NCBI GenBank assembly: GCA_964503935.1
Contig: CAZDCJ010000047.1
Span: 1-6,682, forward strand
Direction: 5' to 3'
DNA from: STD2-77 sp964503935
GTDB taxonomy: Bacteria > Patescibacteriota > Minisyncoccia > JAHIHE01 > JAGLIN01
DNA length: 6,682 nt
This document shows positions 4,294-6,682 of this stretch, one piece after another. How positions within the stretch are numbered: position 1 is the stretch's first letter; every line of letters starts with the position of its first letter. The notes below the pieces were generated by a model. It was not told the origin of the DNA, searched no databases, and saw only the letters and a list, made by a program, of their open reading frames with translations. Both the position numbers and the translations under genes were made by a program.

Positions 4294-6567
4294 ATGTATC
4301 TGAAGAGGCTGGAAATCTCGGGGTTCAAATCTTTCGCCAACAGGACGGTGCTGGATTTTCCGCATAACGTGACTTCTGTGGTCGGACCGAACGGGTCGGG
4401 CAAGTCCAATGTTGCGGATGCGATCAAGTGGGTGCTGGGCGAACAGAGCATGAAGAGCCTCCGAGGGAAGAAGAGCGAGGATATTATTTTTAATGGATCA
4501 GATAAGAAAGCGAAGATGAGCGCGGCTGCCGCTTCGCTTGTTTTTGATAATCGCGACCGGAAGATGCCGCTCGATGCGGACGAGGTAGTGCTTACGCGCA
4601 AACTTTTCCGCAATGGCGAAGGCGAGTATCTTATCAACAAAGACAAGGTGCGCCTTACGGATATCATCGATCTCCTGGCGCGCAGCGGCATCAGCCAGAG
4701 AGGATATTGCGTCATCAATCAGGGTATGGCCGATTCGATCCTCGTGGCGAGTCCGGCGGAAAGGATGGTGATCTTCGAGGAAGCGACGGGGGTGCGCAAA
4801 TTCCAGATCAAGAAAGAACAGACCACCAGGAAGCTGGAAGCGACCAAGAAGAATCTGGACCGCGTGACGGAGCTTCTTATCGAGATTGAGCCGCATCTCA
4901 ATCTTCTCAAGAGGCAGGCTACTAAGGCCGAAAAGCGCGGAGAGGTGGAAGAGGAACTCAAGCGCGAGCAGAAAAGCTATTTCGACCATGTGTGGCAGGA
5001 CCTTATCCGTAGCAACGCCGGATACAAGAAGGACGAGACGATGCTATCGGGAAAGATAGAGGAGAATAGCGTCGAGGTGGAAAGGATCCGGAGCGAGCTT
5101 TCGGAAAATCGGGTAGATAATGAGTCTTACGACGAAGGATTTGAAGAGCTTCAACAGAAATCCAACGCGCTCCAGCAGGAGCTTAATGATTTCCAGCGGG
5201 AGATATCCATCCTGGAGGGGAAGATCGAGGTCGAGCGGGAGAAGATGGAGAAGGCTAAGCAGCCGGAATGGAGGCCTATCAATCTGGGATATGTCAAAGA
5301 GAAGATCGCCACGATCGTCGGTTCTTACGATGCGTTCGTGCGGAAAATCATGGATATAAAAGAAGTGTCCGGATTGGAAGCGATAAAGAAAGAGACGAGC
5401 GAAGTAAAGAAGGATATCGATGCGCTCTATGCCGAGATCCAAGAGGGCAGGGTGTGCCTCAAGGGAGAAGATGCGTATGATGATACGGAGCTTCGGAGCC
5501 TGGAGAAAATGAGAGAAGAGATATCCGGTAAGACGGAGAAAATCCGCGTCGATTATGAGGCCGTAAGGAATGAAATCGCGGATCTCAATCGGAGCGAGCA
5601 GGAGAAGCGCCAGACATTCTTCCGGCTGGAAAAGGAGCTGGTCGTGCGGCAAGATGAGATTAACCGTTTCAAGGATAATCTCAACCGCATCAATATCGAA
5701 GTGGCGAAATTCGAGGTACGCAAAGAAGACCTTTTGAATGAAATCAGACAGGATATCGGAGAAGACGCGCCGATTCTGGAAAAGATGAGGAATAATCAGG
5801 ATATCGATATAAAGGAAGAGCAGGGATATTTCAACCGCGAAGGCGCCGAGCTCAAGATCCGGCGCTTGAAGAGCCAGCTGGAACAGATCGGAGGCATTGA
5901 TCCGCTCATTATGGACGAATACAAGGAGACGGCGCAGCGATTCGAGTTCCTGTCCGGCCAGGCCAAGGACCTTGAAGGAGCCTCTGAGTCGCTTAAGGAG
6001 GTAATCGCCGAGCTCGACGAGAAAGTAGATAAGCTATTCCGGACATCCTTCAAGAGTATCAACGAGGAATTCGACCGGTACTTCAAGATAATCTTCGGAG
6101 GCGGCAAGGCCACCCTTTCTATCAAGTACGAGGCGGAGGCTGCGGAGAACGAGGGCGAGACTCAGGGTGAAGGAGAAAATGCGGAAAAGGAAGAGGCGCC
6201 GAAGACGGGGAAGCCGAAGATTGCCGGCATCGAGGTAAGTGCCATTCCGCCGGGAAAGAAGATCGGGAGCCTCAACATGCTCTCGGGAGGGGAGAGGGCA
6301 CTCACGTCAATCGCTATCCTTTTCGCCATTATCGCGCACAATCCGCCGCCATTTTCGGTGCTGGACGAGATTGATGCGGCGCTCGACGAGGCCAATTCTT
6401 TCCGCTTGTCCCGCATCATCAAGGAGATTGCCGACCGCACCCAGTTCGTCATTATCACTCATAACCGCGAGATGATGAACCAGGCGGACGTCCTCTATGG
6501 GGTGACCATGCAGGACGACGGGGTCAGCAAGATCGTGTCGGTGAAATTGGAGGATTTTGTGGAATAA
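4294..6567 (+). CDS. smc: SMC-family chromosome segregation ATPase, short form without a recognisable hinge
   Basis: This 757-residue protein has a complete SMC ATPase head: N-terminal MYLKRLEISGFKSF, Walker A GPNGSGKS (31-38), SLRGKKSEDIIFNGS with the DNA-sensing R57, Q-loop Q143 (INQG), signature LSGGERAL (663-670), Walker B FSVLDE (687-692), D-loop ALDEAN (696-701) and switch histidine H723. The C-terminal arm carries the usual IGGIDPLIMDEYKETAQRFEFL and the FGGGKATLSI strand. Coiled-coil-like arms span about 165-322 and 396-590. The typical bacterial protein is about 1,150-1,200 residues with a hinge of roughly 150 between longer arms; here only about 70 residues (323-395, starting QPEWRPINLGYV) join the arms, with no hinge motifs. 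An acidic low-complexity linker lies at 612-641. SMC proteins compact and segregate chromosomes with ScpA/ScpB, not present here. The ATG at 4294 fits the family N-terminus; no Shine-Dalgarno precedes it. Confidence 0.93.
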   Translation: MYLKRLEISGFKSFANRTVLDFPHNVTSVVGPNGSGKSNVADAIKWVLGEQSMKSLRGKKSEDIIFNGSDKKAKMSAAAASLVFDNRDRKMPLDADEVVLTRKLFRNGEGEYLINKDKVRLTDIIDLLARSGISQRGYCVINQGMADSILVASPAERMVIFEEATGVRKFQIKKEQTTRKLEATKKNLDRVTELLIEIEPHLNLLKRQATKAEKRGEVEEELKREQKSYFDHVWQDLIRSNAGYKKDETMLSGKIEENSVEVERIRSELSENRVDNESYDEGFEELQQKSNALQQELNDFQREISILEGKIEVEREKMEKAKQPEWRPINLGYVKEKIATIVGSYDAFVRKIMDIKEVSGLEAIKKETSEVKKDIDALYAEIQEGRVCLKGEDAYDDTELRSLEKMREEISGKTEKIRVDYEAVRNEIADLNRSEQEKRQTFFRLEKELVVRQDEINRFKDNLNRINIEVAKFEVRKEDLLNEIRQDIGEDAPILEKMRNNQDIDIKEEQGYFNREGAELKIRRLKSQLEQIGGIDPLIMDEYKETAQRFEFLSGQAKDLEGASESLKEVIAELDEKVDKLFRTSFKSINEEFDRYFKIIFGGGKATLSIKYEAEAAENEGETQGEGENAEKEEAPKTGKPKIAGIEVSAIPPGKKIGSLNMLSGGERALTSIAILFAIIAHNPPPFSVLDEIDAALDEANSFRLSRIIKEIADRTQFVIITHNREMMNQADVLYGVTMQDDGVSKIVSVKLEDFVE

Positions 6568-6584
6568 ACTTTGGAATTATGTTG

Positions 6585-6609
6585 AAAACGGCCGGGAATG
6601 GTCGTTTTT
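6585..6609 (+). terminator. Intrinsic terminator after smc
   Basis: AAAACGGCC at 6585-6593 pairs with GGTCGTTTT at 6600-6608 (nine pairs, one G-T) around a 6-nt loop GGGAAT, ending in five T at 6605-6609. It begins 17 nt after the smc stop codon and is the only convincing terminator in the window. Confidence 0.7.
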
Positions 6610-6617
6610 AATTGGCG

Positions 6618-6682
6618 AGGAGGAATCATGTACAGTTAACAGTCAATGGTAACACTTTCTAGATATTTCTCATGGGGAGTAA
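6618..6682 (+). other. Shine-Dalgarno sequence, three-codon ORF and possible start of a further gene
   Basis: A perfect AGGAGG at 6618-6623 lies 4 nt before an ATG at 6628, but the frame reads Met-Tyr-Ser-stop (TAA at 6637-6639). In the same frame an ATG at 6646 opens a frame that stays open to the window edge (MVTLSRYFSWGV). Possible readings are a leader mini-ORF followed by a gene, a gene with an early nonsense codon, or chance. Thirty-seven bases of open frame are too few to assign a protein. Confidence 0.3.

Noticed and set aside
5044..5652. Minus-strand open frame of 202 codons opposite smc
   Set aside because: It lies entirely inside the coiled-coil coding region, where repeated Glu/Lys/Arg codons leave the antisense frame open and leucine-rich. 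No motif or start context supports it.
1..6682. CRISPR array, transposase, toxin-antitoxin or defence system
   Set aside because: No regularly spaced direct repeats, no transposase or nuclease motifs beyond the ComEC-type MBL domain, and no paired small genes of toxin-antitoxin form. The genes are housekeeping or competence types.

Overview
The window looks like chromosomal DNA from a small-genome bacterium, most likely of the Patescibacteria/CPR (Parcubacteria-like) type. This is an inference. It rests on a ComEC channel encoded separately from its metallo-beta-lactamase domain, an unusually short SMC protein, the near absence of Shine-Dalgarno sequences before the main genes, and compact gene layout. 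TGA, TAA and TAG all serve as stops at plausible gene ends, so a TGA-recoding lineage (Gracilibacteria/Absconditabacteria) is unlikely. No 16S rRNA, tRNA or ribosomal protein gene is present to fix the taxonomy.

All recognisable genes lie on the + strand. Positions 1-366 hold the C-terminal part of a radical SAM activase of the anaerobic ribonucleotide reductase type. Positions 367-648 are non-coding and packed with three different degenerate palindromic elements, ending in a good extended -10 promoter. Positions 649-3130 form a tight three-gene unit: a DUF167/YggU protein, a ComEC-like DNA-uptake channel (8-nt overlap), and the ComEC-type metallo-beta-lactamase protein (9-nt gap, same reading frame). 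A 115-nt gap with a second extended -10 promoter leads to nucleoside diphosphate kinase (3246-3716). Another repeat-bearing gap (3717-3906) precedes a short membrane-protein reading frame whose true start is unclear (3907/4015-4260). Then comes an SMC-type ATPase (4294-6567) with a complete ATPase head but no recognisable hinge, followed by an intrinsic terminator (6585-6609) and the possible start of a further gene at the right edge.

Functionally the window mixes nucleotide metabolism (ribonucleotide reductase activation, NDP kinase), DNA uptake (the ComEC pair) and chromosome organisation (SMC). Only the DUF167-comEC-MBL set looks like a true operon; ndk has its own promoter and smc may be transcribed separately. 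The most notable points are the hinge-less SMC, the single in-frame stop codon that separates the two ComEC halves, the small membrane ORF that appears to have lost its start next to a repeat, and the only strong Shine-Dalgarno sequence in the window sitting before a three-codon ORF at the right edge.
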